DNA of 64,000 nucleotides from Lotus japonicus (GCF_012489685.1 NC_080042.1:18428150-18492149), one strand, 5' to 3'. Shown: positions 1 to 11,277, numbered from the stretch's first letter. A program made the numbers and translations. The notes: generated by a model from the letters alone, not told the origin.

Positions 1-471
1 GTGAGCTCCTCGAGATGGGATTAGTGTAGGAGTAGAGTCTTAGCTCTGAACATTATTTGTTTCATTCGGGACAGGGTAGTTTCCCACCTATAGCTTTTTG
101 TGTGGTTTCTTTACGGGAATCACAGAGAGTTGGTTGGACTTAGGAGGTCTTGTTTCAGGCCGATGGGCCAGCTTATTCTCAGTTTTGAGGGATAGTGTTG
201 CGGACACTTACCTTTAGATTTGGTTTCTACATTTTGCCTACGGGCGCTACTTTTCTTATTACCCGTCACTGGAGGTTTACTCGTGACGTGGCTAGCTACT
301 TACAGCGGAGGCTGTTATATATATTGTATATTAGTTCTGTTTATCGTTACTGTTGGGTTTTATTTAATTCAGTCTTGTCTTAGTTATTATCAAAAAAAAA
401 TATTTCACGTTTTTCCGCATTAAGTTTACTTTTGGTTACTAAAGTGACGCCACCGAAATCGGGGTGTTACA
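1..471 (+). mobile_element. Ty3/gypsy-type LTR, 3' part only
   Basis: This is the 3' end of a long LTR. It ends in CGGGGTGTTACA at 471, the same terminus as the solo LTR that ends at 60282, and inverted it resembles the LTR starts at 2234 and 4558. Its left part lies outside the window. It interrupts an array LTR at 471/472: the intact array copies read through the equivalent point (near 2793 and 5119). The expected downstream TSD is the five bases at 472-476 (GTCTA), but the upstream partner is not visible. Short ORFs here have no recognisable product. Confidence 0.7.
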
Positions 472-1689
472 GTCTACCCTAAGGTATATACAGAACATGT
501 TATCAGATTTCTAATAACAATTCAATATTCAATATCTCAACAAATCAATAAGTTATATCTTGAAAAACTCGATAAGCAATATATCAACGAATATAGTTAA
601 ATGCATGGTATGCCAATGCAATGTCATGCTCAAAATATGATCCGGATAGAATGAATAGATATTTATCAAAGATAGGATAAGGATGAATAGATATTTATCA
701 AAGATAGGATAAGGATGAATAGATATTTATCAAAGATATTTTGAGAAGATATTTTGTAAAGATATTTTTGAGAAGATATTTTGTAAACTGGTACAGATTT
801 GTTTAGATATCGGAGGATTTAGCTCATAGAGTTAAGATAAAAATATGAGAGTGATTCCGATTCTTTCCTACTGATTCCATCGTATTTTAGACACGATATT
901 CTCCCCGCCGAATCTTCTAATTCTTCAAAGAAATATCGGTATGATTTTTGGTTTTCGAGGCTTGTGTTTAATGCTATATATAGAGGTTGGAAAAACGCTG
1001 GAAAATGAAAGTTTCGTGATTCCGATTTTTCCAGTTTCATTCTCCGTGAATTCTAAGATAGGTTTTGGCGACATAATACCAAAACTCAAAAGAGGTTTCC
1101 TTGTATTTTAGGTGACTAATGCAAAGTCGGTGTAAAACTATTTTACCCGATAAGTTACTTTTTGCATTGAATGTCGGAAGAGAAAACTTCCTTCTGAAGA
1201 AAGATGGGAAACATCAAGAGAAATGGGTGTACGCGTGTGGAATCTTCATTTGAAGCTCTGAATAGAAAAAGTCTTCATTGTCGGTTGATTCTAGGGTTTT
1301 GAAATACCAGGGTTTCAGTTTCGGCAAACTTCCGATGATTGGAATCGGACGTTCGTAGATCCTATAGTTTCGCCTCGAAACGATGGTCATATAAGGATTA
1401 AGAGAAACTCTAACATTTCTCTGAAGATTTTTGGAACTTATTCCTACAGTGTTCCAAGGGTGGAACATAGTCTTTTCCTAAGGTTCTTGTCCTAGGTTTA
1501 AGCGAATCGATCGTGCTATACCTTTTATCGATTCGGATACAATCCTTAGACTTTTCCTGAACTTTCTCCTTCATATGTTTATTCCATTCGATAAACTCTT
1601 GTTCAGGTTTTTCCTTCACGATACGTCAAGCCTAATCGTAAATGGAAATCTCTTCCACTTATTCTAAGCTTAAAAACTTGGGTCTTACA
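472..1689 (-). mobile_element. Array LTR 1 of a short Ty3/gypsy derivative, cut by the element at 1-471
   Basis: On the minus strand this LTR starts TGTAAGACCC (ending at 1689 on plus) and would end GGGGTGTTACA, but that end is outside the window because another LTR inserted at 471/472. It is nearly identical to 2794-4013 and 5120-6339. It is the leftmost member of the LTR-internal-LTR-internal-LTR array and would be the 3' LTR on the minus strand. Confidence 0.75.
650..775. repeat. Short tandem repeats inside the LTR
   Basis: About three 30-base units built on GATATTTATCAAAGATAGGA are followed by two units built on AAGATATTTTGTAAAGATA. The same block recurs in each array LTR (around 2975-3110, 5300-5440 and 16245-16380). 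It is AT-rich and non-coding. Confidence 0.8.
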
Positions 1690-1737
1690 TTAGTACCCTC
1701 CAAAAAGAAAGTTTCGTCCTCGAAACTTAGGGTTCAG

Positions 1738-1945
1738 TAAAAAGCTCCGGATATTATTCCTTGATCTTTTCCTCTAATTCCCATATAGCACCGTCCGTGT
1801 CTTTGTTCCAAATAACTTTCACTAAAGTACTTAGCTTTCCCCTCGATTGTTTCACTCTTCTAGTCCCAATGTTGACCGACGGCGTCTCAACAGACATATC
1901 ATCTTCAACTTTCCGAGATTTAACTACAATCGTAAATACTAACAC
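1738..1945 (-). pseudogene. Relic of a Ty3/gypsy integrase C-terminus
   Basis: The minus-strand frame reads LVKVIWNKD...AIWELEEKIKE, then a stop, then YPELF. This resembles the usual end of plant gypsy integrases, where a (L/I)VKVxW...ATWELEx motif precedes YPxLF just upstream of the polypurine tract. Only the last 60 or so codons remain, and the stop before YPELF shows decay. Its place right before the PPT is what a large internal deletion of gag-pol would leave. The call rests on motif recognition, so it is moderately sure. Confidence 0.55.
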
Positions 1946-2218
1946 TACTAAATCTCTTATTCAATTGCAGTCCAAAAGACAATGATAGTGGGACAGCCAA
2001 TCCATTCCTAGGATAACATCTAGGTTCTGTTAAGTCAATCAAACAGTTAGTACTCATCATGAGATAGCATCTAACATGCTATACAATATGATTAAGCACT
2101 AACTTCAATCAATCCTAAGCGAAAAATCGCTTGCAGACAATCAATTTTCACTCTTTGCAGAGTCACACAACCTTGCACAGAAGACCTATTCCCCAAAGAC
2201 TCCCGAAAGACTCGACAA

Positions 2219-2230
2219 GCTCTGATACCA
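2219..2230 (-). other. Primer binding site (tRNA-iMet type)
   Basis: The minus strand reads TGGTATCAGAGC three bases downstream of the LTR terminus GGGTGTTACA. It is repeated at 4543-4554. This is the standard priming site of plant LTR retrotransposons and fixes the element's orientation. Confidence 0.85.
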
Positions 2231-2233
2231 CAA

Positions 2234-4013
2234 TGTAACACCCCGCTTTCGGTGGTGCCACTTTAGTGACTTTAAATCAATAGTGCGGAAAATGCGTAAA
2301 TATTTTTTTCGTTTTCTTTTCAAAGAGAAGACTTAACATAATGAAGACTCAAACCAAAGATAATGATCATAAAGTAATTGGAGATAGTGCCCGCAGGCGA
2401 ATAAGTGCATCCCATGGTCAGAGCCATGAGTTTTATGAATACAGTTTTCAAGAAGATAAGTCAGCCCCAAACGGGAAATGACAATCAGAGCTGTGAAAAC
2501 AATCCCCCCATATAATACACTCCTAACATCGACCCTCATCCGATCATGCATGAAGTCTGGGTCCACGTCGAAGGCTCAGTAGTAGTCATTGTGCTCAGGA
2601 TCCTCCCCGAACGACGAACCATCTTGAATCAGCTGTTGGACGTCTGGCAGCAGGCCGACCGCCCAAACACAACCATACACACAAAGCCAAGGCGCTAGGG
2701 TCAACACACGGAATATAATAGATAATACAAGCAACATGTGATGAATAAAGGGGTATATATATATAGGTTGTATATATACATATAAGTTCTGTATCGTCTA
2801 CCCTAAGGTATATACATAACATGTTATCAGATTTCTAATAACAATTCAATATTCAATATCTCAACAATTCAATAAGTTATATCTTGAAAAACTCGATAAG
2901 AAATATATCAACGAATATAGTTAAATGCATGGTATGCCAATGCAATGTCATGCTCAAAATATGATCCGGATAGAATGAATAGATATTTATCAAAGATAGG
3001 ATAAGGATGAATAGATATTTATCAAAGATAGGATAAGGATGAATAGTTATTTATCAAAGATATTTTGAGAAGATATTTTGTAAAGATATTTTTGAGAAGA
3101 TATTTTGTAAACTTGTACAGATTTGTTTAGATATCGGAGGATTTAGCTCATAGAGTTAAGATAAAAATATGAGAGTGATTCCGATTCTTTCCTACTGATT
3201 CCATCGTATTTTAGACACGATATTCTCCCCGCCGAATCTTCTAATTCTTCAAAGAAATATCGGTATGATTTTTGGTTTTCTAGGCTTGTGTTTAATGCTA
3301 TATATAGAGGTTGGAAAAACGCTGGAAAATGAAAGTTTCGTGATTCCGATTTTTCCAGTTTCATTCTCCGTGAATTCTAAGATAGGTTTTGGCGACATAA
3401 TACCAAAACTCAAAAGAGGTTTCCTTGTATTTTAGGTGACTAATGCAAAGTCGGTGTAAAACTATTTTACCCGATAAGTTACTTTTTGCATTGAATGTCG
3501 GAAGAGAAAACTTCCTTCTGAAGAAAGATGGGAAACATCAAGAGAAATGGGTGTACGCGTGTGAAATCTTCATTTGAAGCTCTGAATAGAAAAAGTCTTC
3601 ATTGTCGGTTGATTCTAGGGTTTTGAAATACCAGGGTTTCAGTTTCGGCAAACTTCCGATGATTGGAATCGAACGTTCGTAGATCCTATAGTTTCGCCTC
3701 GAAACGATGGTCATATAAGGATTAAGAGAAATTCTAACATTTCTCTGAAGATTTTTGGAACTTATTCCTACAGTGTTCCAAGGGTGGAACATAGTCTTTT
3801 CCTAAGGTTCTTGTCCTAGGTTTAAGCGAATCGATCGTGCTATACCTTTTATCGATTCGGATACAATCCTTAGACTTTTCCTGAACTTTCTCCTTCATAT
3901 GTTTATTCCATTCGATAAACTCTTGTTCAGGTTTTTCCTTCACGATACGTCAAGCCTAATCGTAAATGGAAATCTCTTCCACTTATTCTAAGCTTAAAAA
4001 CTTGGGTCTTACA
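2234..4013 (-). mobile_element. Array LTR 2 (complete, 1780 bp)
   Basis: On the minus strand it runs from TGTAAGACCC to GGGGTGTTACA with TG...CA ends. It lies between internal domains 1 and 2 and serves as an LTR for both. It differs from LTR 3 by only a handful of bases, for example in C-runs and the TA run near 2755. ORFs of 60-84 codons inside LTRs 1-3 recur only because the LTR recurs, and none resembles a known protein. Confidence 0.85.
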
Positions 4014-4557
4014 TTACTACCCTCCAAAAAGAAAGTTTCGTCCTCGAAACTTAGGGTTCAGTTAAAAGCTCCGGATATTATTCCTTGATCTTTTCCTCTA
4101 ATTCCCATATAGCACCGTCCGTGTCTTTGTTCCAAATAACTTTCACTAAAGTACTTTGCTTTCCCCTCGATTGTTTCACTCTTCTAGTCCCAATGTTGAC
4201 CGACGGCGTCTCAACAGACATATCATCTTCAACTTTCCGAGATTTAACTACAATCGTAAATACTAACACTACTAAATCTCTTATTCAATTGCAGTCCAAA
4301 AGACAATGATAGTGGGACAGCCAATCCATTCCTAGGATAACATCTAGGTTCTGTTAAGTCAATCAAACAGTTAGTACTCATCATGAGATAGCATCTAACA
4401 TGCTATACAATATGATTAAGCACTAACTTCAATCAATCCTAAGCGAAAAATCGCTTGCAGACAATCAATTTTCACTCTTTGCAGAGTCACACAACCTAGC
4501 ACAGAAGACCTATTCCCCAAAGACTCCCGAAAGACTCGACAAGCTCTGATACCACAA
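4014..4557 (-). mobile_element. Internal domain 2 of the short gypsy derivative
   Basis: Same organisation as 1690-2233: PBS at 4543-4554, PPT at 4014-4031, and the integrase relic at 4062-4269. A few substitutions separate the two (for example near 1828/4152 and 1694/4018). The copies are therefore not one stretch of sequence simply entered twice. Confidence 0.75.
4062..4269 (-). pseudogene. Second copy of the integrase C-terminal relic
   Basis: Same relic as at 1738-1945 with one amino-acid difference near the middle (SRGKQ instead of SRGKL). It also stops before YPELF, so the decay predates the array expansion. Confidence 0.5.
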
Positions 4558-6339
4558 TGTAACACCCCGCTTTCGGTGGTGCCACTTTAGTGACTTTAAA
4601 TCAATAGTGCGGAAAATGCGTAAATATTTTTTTCGTTTTCTTTTCAAAGAGAAGACTTAACATAATGAAGACTCAAACCAAAGATAATGATCATAAAGTA
4701 ATTGGAGATAGTGCCCGCAGGCGAATAAGTGCATCCCATGGTCAGAGCCATGAGTTTTATGAATACAGTTTTCAAGAAGATAAGTCAGCCCCAAACGGGA
4801 AATGACAATCAGAGCTGTGAAAACAATTCCCCCATATAATACACTCCTAACATCGACCCTCATCCGATCATGCATGAAGTCTGGGTCCACGTCGAAGGCT
4901 CAGTAGTAGTCATTGTGCTCAGGATCCTCCCCGAACGACGAACCATCTTGAATCAGCTGTTGGACGTCTGGCAGCAGGCCGACCGCCCAAACACAACCAT
5001 ACACACAAAGCCAAGGCGCTAGGGTCAACACACGGAATATAATAGATAATACAAGCAACATGTGATGAATAAAGGGGTATATATATATATAGGTTGTATA
5101 TATACATATAAGTTCTGTATCGTCTACCCTAAGGTATATACATAACATGTTATCAGATTTCTAATAACAATTCAATATTCAATATCTCAACAATTCAATA
5201 AGTTATATCTTGAAAAACTCGATAAGAAATATATCAACGAATATAGTTAAATGCATGGTATGCCAATGCAATGTCATGCTCAAAATATGATCCGGATAGA
5301 ATGAATAGATATTTATCAAAGATAGGATAAGGATGAATAGATATTTATCAAAGATAGGATAAGGATGAATAGTTATTTATCAAAGATATTTTGAGAAGAT
5401 ATTTTGTAAAGATATTTTTGAGAAGATATTTTGTAAACTTGTACAGATTTGTTTAGATATCGGAGGATTTAGCTCATAGAGTTAAGATAAAAATATGAGA
5501 GTGATTCCGATTCTTTCCTACTGATTCCATCGTATTTTAGACACGATATTCTCCCCGCCGAATCTTCTAATTCTTCAAAGAAATATCGGTATGATTTTTG
5601 GTTTTCTAGGCTTGTGTTTAATGCTATATATAGAGGTTGGAAAAACGCTGGAAAATGAAAGTTTCGTGATTCCGATTTTTCCAGTTTCATTCTCCGTGAA
5701 TTCTAAGATAGGTTTTGGCGACATAATACCAAAACTCAAAAGAGGTTTCCTTGTATTTTAGGTGACTAATGCAAAGTCGGTGTAAAACTATTTTACCCGA
5801 TAAGTTACTTTTTGCATTGAATGTCGGAAGAGAAAACTTCCTTCTGAAGAAAGATGGGAAACATCAAGAGAAATGGGTGTACGCGTGTGAAATCTTCATT
5901 TGAAGCTCTGAATAGAAAAAGTCTTCATTGTCGGTTGATTCTAGGGTTTTGAAATACCAGGGTTTCAGTTTGGGCAAACTTCCGATGATTGGAATCGAAC
6001 GTTCGTAGATCCTATAGTTTCGCCTCGAAACGATGGTCATATAAGGATTAAGAGAAATTCTAACATTTCTCTGAAGATTTTTGGAACTTATTCCTACAGT
6101 GTTCCAAGGGTGGAACATAGTCTTTTCCTAAGGTTCTTGTCCTAGGTTTAAGCGAATCGATCGTGCTATACCTTTTATCGATTCGGATACAATCCTTAGA
6201 CTTTTCCTGAACTTTCTCCTTCATATGTTTATTCCATTCGATAAACTCTTGTTCAGGTTTTTCCTTCACGATACGTCAAGCCTAATCGTAAATGGAAATC
6301 TCTTCCACTTATTCTAAGCTTAAAAACTTGGGTCTTACA
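4558..6339 (-). mobile_element. Array LTR 3 (complete, 1782 bp), 5' LTR of the array
   Basis: On the minus strand it starts TGTAAGACCC at 6339 and ends GGGGTGTTACA at 4558, followed by the PBS. To its right is Sirevirus LTR debris (AAAGG at 6340-6344 would be the TSD), so this is the outer edge of the array. The part from 4579 onward is repeated after the gap at 15526-17272. Confidence 0.85.
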
Positions 6340-6530
6340 AAAGGTAAACACAATAAGAACGATTGAAGAAAGATTTCTAAGAGAATATTGAATGGTTGCT
6401 TGAGCTTGCACAAAGTTTCTTAGCGTCTTCTTCCAACTTAAGCCTCTATTTATACTCCAAGGATTAGGGTAGTTTCCGTTGCATGGAATGCTACCGTTGG
6501 AGGGCAAATATGTAACTTCCAGAGCCTCTG
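6340..6530 (-). mobile_element. Sirevirus LTR fragment, reversed (promoter part)
   Basis: The reverse complement matches the TATA region of the Sirevirus LTRs (compare 46440-46530). It includes the stretch corresponding to CAACGGTAGCATT and a TATA-type CTTGGAGTATAAATAGAGG (complement of 6441-6460). The gypsy array inserted beside or into it. Confidence 0.65.
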
Positions 6531-6544
6531 AACCTTCATGACAA

Positions 6545-6830
6545 AATTAGTGTATTGTTAGTCACTTTGCAGGTTGCAAGTGCAGTTGTAACATTCATTG
6601 ATTTTAGTGAATTGCCTTCATCAGAAGAAGGAAAAAATCACCTTCACGGGTGGACTGGATTAACTTGAGCTTTTATCTCAAGTGAACCAGGATAAAATAC
6701 TTGTGTGCTCTACTTCATATTCTTTAGCACCTAGTTCTTATCTTTAAGTTTGTCAAAACTTAAAAAGGGGAAAACTTTTGTTTAAAAACTCTATTCAAAC
6801 CCCCCCTTTCTAGTGTTTTTCGCACATTCA
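6545..6830 (+). mobile_element. Sirevirus LTR fragment (3' part, R-U5)
   Basis: Aligns with the last 280 or so bases of the Sirevirus LTR at 46815-47094. Shared landmarks are GTTAGTCACTT, GCCTTCATC, ACGGGTGGACTGGA, AAGTGAACCAGGATAAAAT and the end ATTCAAACCCCCC...CATTCA. It is clearly more diverged than the young element, so it is an older relative. It lies head to tail with an oppositely oriented fragment (6340-6530), implying an internal inversion or two insertions. Confidence 0.7.
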
Positions 6831-7329
6831 ATAACTAATTAATATTGTGATTACTGTATAGTTCAAGTCAACTGTAATTATTCATACTTTTTTTATTGAC
6901 TTATTCATACTTAAAATATTATATTAATTATAATATAAATAAGAATTGATACTATAAATAATTATAACTTTTATTAGATTAAGTTAATTTTTCTTAATAT
7001 TAGTTAATATAATTATTAAATGAAATGAAAATTAATAACCAATTAATATTATTATTAATGCTGGTTCAAGTCAACTTTACATTTATATACATGTACTAAA
7101 AATTTTAATATAAATAAGTAATATAATGAATATAATAATGAAATTCATTGAACATTTTCCTGAATGGTTGACTAAATTTGTTAAGTACAAAAGTAATAAT
7201 GAGTAATAAAATTAATAATTAATAACTAATTATTTTTTTTTTGAAAGATATTAATAACTAATTAATACTGATGAATATATTTCAAGTTATTTGCTTATAT
7301 ATAGAGATAGATATTGAGAAATCTATCTC
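6831..7329. other. AT-rich upstream region of the response regulator gene
   Basis: Very AT-rich sequence of mostly TAAT/ATTA runs, with no ORF of interest. It holds the proximal promoter of the gene starting at 7514. No individual cis element other than the TATA box is claimed. Confidence 0.6.
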
Positions 7330-7337
7330 TATATAAG
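7330..7337 (+). promoter_or_regulatory. TATA box of response regulator gene, copy 1
   Basis: TATATAAG lies about 175 bases before the ATG at 7514, followed by a C/T-rich leader typical of plant 5' UTRs. The copy at 18260-18267 reads TATATAAA, one of the few base differences between the two copies near the gene. Confidence 0.6.
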
Positions 7338-7513
7338 AGTGTTTGTCCCCCCTCCCTGCTCAGCCAAACTTCTCCAGCTGTTGTTCCCCCCTCTTACAGC
7401 AACAAAGATCTTCGCCACCTCCCTTTCACCTCAATTCTTCAGTTATACTCAGTGCCCCACTCCAAATTCTCCACTGTTTCTCGAAACGACGTCGTTGCCT
7501 CACAACAGCAACC

Positions 7514-10500
7514 ATGGCTACACCGTTGCAGAAACGAGTGCACTCCGGCACCAGCTCCGGCGGCTCATATGAGGTTACTTCCGCCCCGGAGTTCCCGGTG
7601 GGTCTCAGAGTTCTCGTCGTCGACGATGATACCACCACCTTGAAGATTATTGAGAAAATGTCTATTAGTTGCAATTATCGCGGTTAGTTTGACAACTGAC
7701 TTTGTTCTCTTGATTTCTTCGATGAAATTCGTCAATTTTGCATGTTTTATTTTTATGATTGAATTGATGCTTCGTGTTGTTTGTGACTGTTTTTGTCGTT
7801 GTTTATATAGATCACATGGTGTTGCACTTGGAAATTTTAGATTTTTGTGTGCCTGTTAAAATTTATGCCTTGCGGCAGAGACGTGAATTCTGCAGGGGCA
7901 CCTATTTGGGTATACCTAATTTGATATGGATTTGAGAACGGCTATTGTGCTAATGTCAACAACAATTGAGCATTTTCTCCCTTTAATTGAAAGCAGGAAA
8001 TCCTAGGAAGATTTGCATGATATTCTTGCATTAACAATTCTTATACCCATATGATTTGTGCCTTTTATACTTTTTTTGCTTGAATGTAGGACTTGCAAAT
8101 TTTCTGGCCTTCAAGGCTCGACCTACTGTGGTTTATGTGTGTGTGTTCTTATTTGATGTGTTCAATGTTGCATAATGAATGTGAAAAAAGGGTTTGGTTT
8201 TGTTACATGTCATTTTGTAAGAAGCTGAACAAATTTCACTTTACTCTATTTGTATATGACATGGGTGGCAGCTGGTTTTCGAGTCTTGTAAATTTGAATA
8301 TCATTTCTTCTTAACTCTCATTGTAATTTTGTCTTCCAGTTACCGCATGCTCTGATGCCACTGTTGCTTTGAATCTTCTGCGAGAGAGGAAAGATGATTT
8401 TGATGTGGTACTGAGTGATGTTCACATGCCAGACATGGATGGATATAAACTTCTTGAACATGTTGGGTTGGAGATGGATCTTCCTGTTATTAGTAAGCAC
8501 GGTTTCTCTTTTTAATAGTATTACTTTACTTGTAATCCTTAACATTGAAAGTTGGTTTTTTTATGGATGCTGCAGTGATGTCTGTTGATGGTAGAACATG
8601 TGCTGTCATGAAGGGAATTAGACATGGGGCTTGTGATTATTTAATTAAGCCAGTACGTCTGGAAGAACTGAGGAATATATGGCAGCATGTCGTTAGGAAA
8701 ATATACAATGAAAATAAAGAACATGCAAATTCTGGTGATGCTAAACATACTTCTTCTATTGAATTGGAGATTGATGACCCATCATCTAAGAAGCCCCGTG
8801 TAGTGTGGTCAGTAGATCTGCATGAAAAGTTTGTTAGTGCTGTGATTCAACTTGGGCTTGACAGTATGACTCTCCACTTATTTTTTCTTTCCATTTCTTT
8901 TGATTTTGCCTTTTATGACTACTTTGGATTTCAATAAGCATAAAAGCACAATCTAACTCGTATATATATATATATATTTTTTTTTACTATTTTTAAGCAT
9001 GAATTTCCATTTAGGAGATCAATTGTTTCTTGTACTTGTATTTCAGGGGCTGTGCCAAAGAGAATTCTAGAGTTGATGAATGACCCTGACTTAACAAGGG
9101 AAAATGTTGCAAGCCATTTGCAGGTTTGTTTTCATTCCAAAAGTTGAAGTGATTCTTTACCTTTTTCCGTGAGATCCATTTTCAGTTTTTTAGTTACTAT
9201 CAATGGATATGCAACTGATCTCACCAGTTACCCTATCTTTCTTCTTTTCATTTTATATATACTATTTTTTATGTAAGTTTTGTTATGTATTGGCCCACGA
9301 TTTACCTTCTGTTTATTTTTATGATTAGTCTTTCTTAACATTGTTGATTTAGCAAGGATATGAGTGTTTATGGCTAATTCGTAGAGGCAAAGAGGTGTCT
9401 ACAAGTTCAAATTTTTTTATAAAAAAATTAATGGTTTTTTAGCATCAATGAAACTCAAATGTACAATGCTCTCTTTTGTTATTCCATGTTAGGAAGGGCT
9501 ATTGATTGACGAGGTCGCATGTCATAAAAGAGGTTTTTAGTTTCTTTTTTTCAAAACTCAGTGTTTATCTTATTTAAGACAACATTATTAAATCTACTTC
9601 CGAAGAGGTTTAACTGTGCTACATCCATCATTTCTTACTGTTTTGGGTATGAAATTTTAGGTTAGACGTGTTGGATGATGTGTCAAGCTGAGATGATTGT
9701 CTTGAGTGGATTATGTAAAAAACAGCCAGAGAAATCATTATTGAAAGTTAATGCAATGGTTGATTTGACTTGAAAATGGAATTTTAAATTTGCTATGAAT
9801 GTACAAACATAGTTACGAGAATTCCCTGGAATAAAATAAAAAAACTAAGATTAAGGGAGACCAAGAATGGCATATGCAGAAGTGTCATAAAGAACTTGTC
9901 AGTTTTGTATCTTTTTTCTGCTCTTTCTGAAAGCAAATGTAATTACTTGATTAGCTAAGAAGGGAAAATATATATGCAAATGAATATTATCCATTTTTCT
10001 GTGATAAATGTCCATACATGTGAGTTTATGAATGTCAAGTGGTAGGATTTAAGACCCAAATCAATTTTGCTAATAACTAACCAGAAAGTAGAATTAGTTA
10101 TTGGATCTGGAATATTATATGTTTTTTGATAGTTTTTACAAACTGAGGCACCAAATTATAGATAAATGAGCTTTGTTTTGTATTTTTAACTAATATTTCC
10201 ATTCTGAACTGCAATTTCCATTGGCAGAAATTTAGAATTTATTTGAGGCGATTAAGTGAAGTGGCACAGCAACAGATTGGAATGCTAAATACAGTTCCTG
10301 GGACTATAGAATCCAAGTTGAGTGCATCTGGAAGATTTGACATACAAGCTTTGGCTGCTTCTGGCCATGTTCCCCCTGAAACACTTACAGCCATTCAAGC
10401 TGAGTTTTTAGGTCACCCCATAACTAACATAATACCTACGGTGGGCCAGATTACCCTTCTCGAAGCATCAAGACAGGGTCCAATACATTCTCATGTTCAT

Positions 10501-11079
10501 CATGGTTTGGCACATGGTCAGCCTCTTGAAAAATGCCCTTCCAACATAGCCAAGAATTTCCCTCAGCCCATCGTTACTTTTGATGGCACATCTTCAAGAT
10601 ATGTTGCATCGCAATCATCTAATACAATTAATTATGTGGGACCAAATAGTAGCGTTGGAAGGTTGGGCGATCAGAATAATGACATGCTGGTGAATATATT
10701 GCGGCACCAACAACAGCAGCAGCACCCGCAACAGCCCTCACCTCTGATACAGGATCAAAGTCGATCAATCAATGTTCAACCATCTCGTGTGGTAGTTCAC
10801 TCTCAAGCTTCTGACACTTTGAAGGTGGTGAATAATCTTGCTACTGTCAACCAGGGTTGCAGTTTTGGCAGGAATGCCATAATTGGTTATGGTTCATTGT
10901 CACAAAAATCAAATAAATCATTGAGTACATCTCAATTTACTAGTGGTGATGCCATAATTAATTATGGTTCTTGTTCAATAGGCTCCACCCATAGCAATAT
11001 TCCGCAGCATCAAAACTCAACTTTCACATTTGGTGCTGCGAAACCAATCCCTGAACTTCTGCCTGTTACTGATAGATAA
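7514..11079 (+). CDS. Type-B response regulator (receiver plus GARP/Myb-like), copy 1
   Basis: Nuclear transcription factor of the cytokinin His-to-Asp phosphorelay. Five exons by GT-AG sites and family reading frame: 7514-7682, 8340-8492, 8576-8863, 9047-9123, 10228-11079, giving 512 codons. The ATG at 7514 has a good context (ACAGCAACCATGG) and puts the receiver at residues 30-150. Visible are the acidic pocket VLVVDDD, the phospho-acceptor Asp in [11 protein letters not shown], and the conserved Lys in DYLIKPVR. The GARP DNA-binding domain (about residues 180-240) has [38 protein letters not shown] and IYLRRLSE. The C-terminal half has a Gln-rich patch ([11 protein letters not shown]), typical of activation regions. 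The ORF stops at TAA 11077-11079, but the same frame continues open to 11277, so the product may be truncated by 65 residues. Introns are inferred, not tested. It resembles ARR1/2/12-type proteins; the exact orthologue is unclear. Confidence 0.88.
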
Positions 11080-11277
11080 GTTCCCTATGGTGTTAAATCT
11101 GGTGCTTCACTTGATCAAGCATGTCCTAGCAGTCTTGGATTTGTTGGCAGAGGTACCTGCATTCCAAGTAGGTTTATGGAAAATGAAATTGAATCTTCTG
11201 CAGGTGATTTTAGTCAAATGAAAGTATCCGTAGATAGCAATGGTAACACCATGAAGGAGGAGCCAAATTTTATATGA
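11080..11277 (+). pseudogene. Open C-terminal extension beyond the early stop, copy 1
   Basis: Directly after TAA 11077-11079 the same frame stays open for 65 codons to TGA 11275-11277. It reads as low-complexity hydrophilic sequence typical of type-B regulator C-termini (VPYGVKSGASLDQACPSS ... MKEEPNFI). The simplest reading is that the TAA is a recent nonsense change, or a sequencing error, in a protein formerly about 578 residues long. A possible AATAAA poly(A) signal lies at 11436-11441. Confidence 0.6.

Larger units (their letters stand above)
1690..2233 (-). mobile_element. Internal domain 1 of the short gypsy derivative (544 bp)
   Basis: Bounded on the minus strand by a primer binding site next to the right LTR (2219-2230, complement TGGTATCAGAGC, initiator-Met tRNA type, three bases from the LTR end) and by a purine-rich tract (1690-1707, TTTTTGGAGGGTACTAA on the minus strand) next to the left LTR. 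At 544 bp it is far too small for gag-pol. Its only coding relic is an integrase tail at 1754-1945. It therefore has the cis signals for reverse transcription but no enzymes, so it would depend on an autonomous relative. Confidence 0.75.

Noticed and set aside
2219..2230. tRNA-Met gene
   Set aside because: Only the 12-base primer-binding complement is present, with no cloverleaf. No tRNA or rRNA gene was seen in the window.
472..6339. Satellite DNA or CRISPR-like repeat
   Set aside because: Unit length of 2.3 kb with TG...CA ends, PBS and PPT identifies an LTR-retrotransposon array.
819..6507. Recurring minus-strand ORFs of 63-84 codons in the 2.3-kb units as a repeated gene family
   Set aside because: They lie in LTRs and recur only because the LTR recurs. 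None resembles a protein except the integrase tail at 1754-1945 and 4078-4269.
7314..7687. Long ORFs starting at 7314, 7339 and 7343 as the start of the response regulator
   Set aside because: The 7343 frame includes the gene but adds a low-complexity 5' leader. ATG 7514 has the better context and fits the family start.
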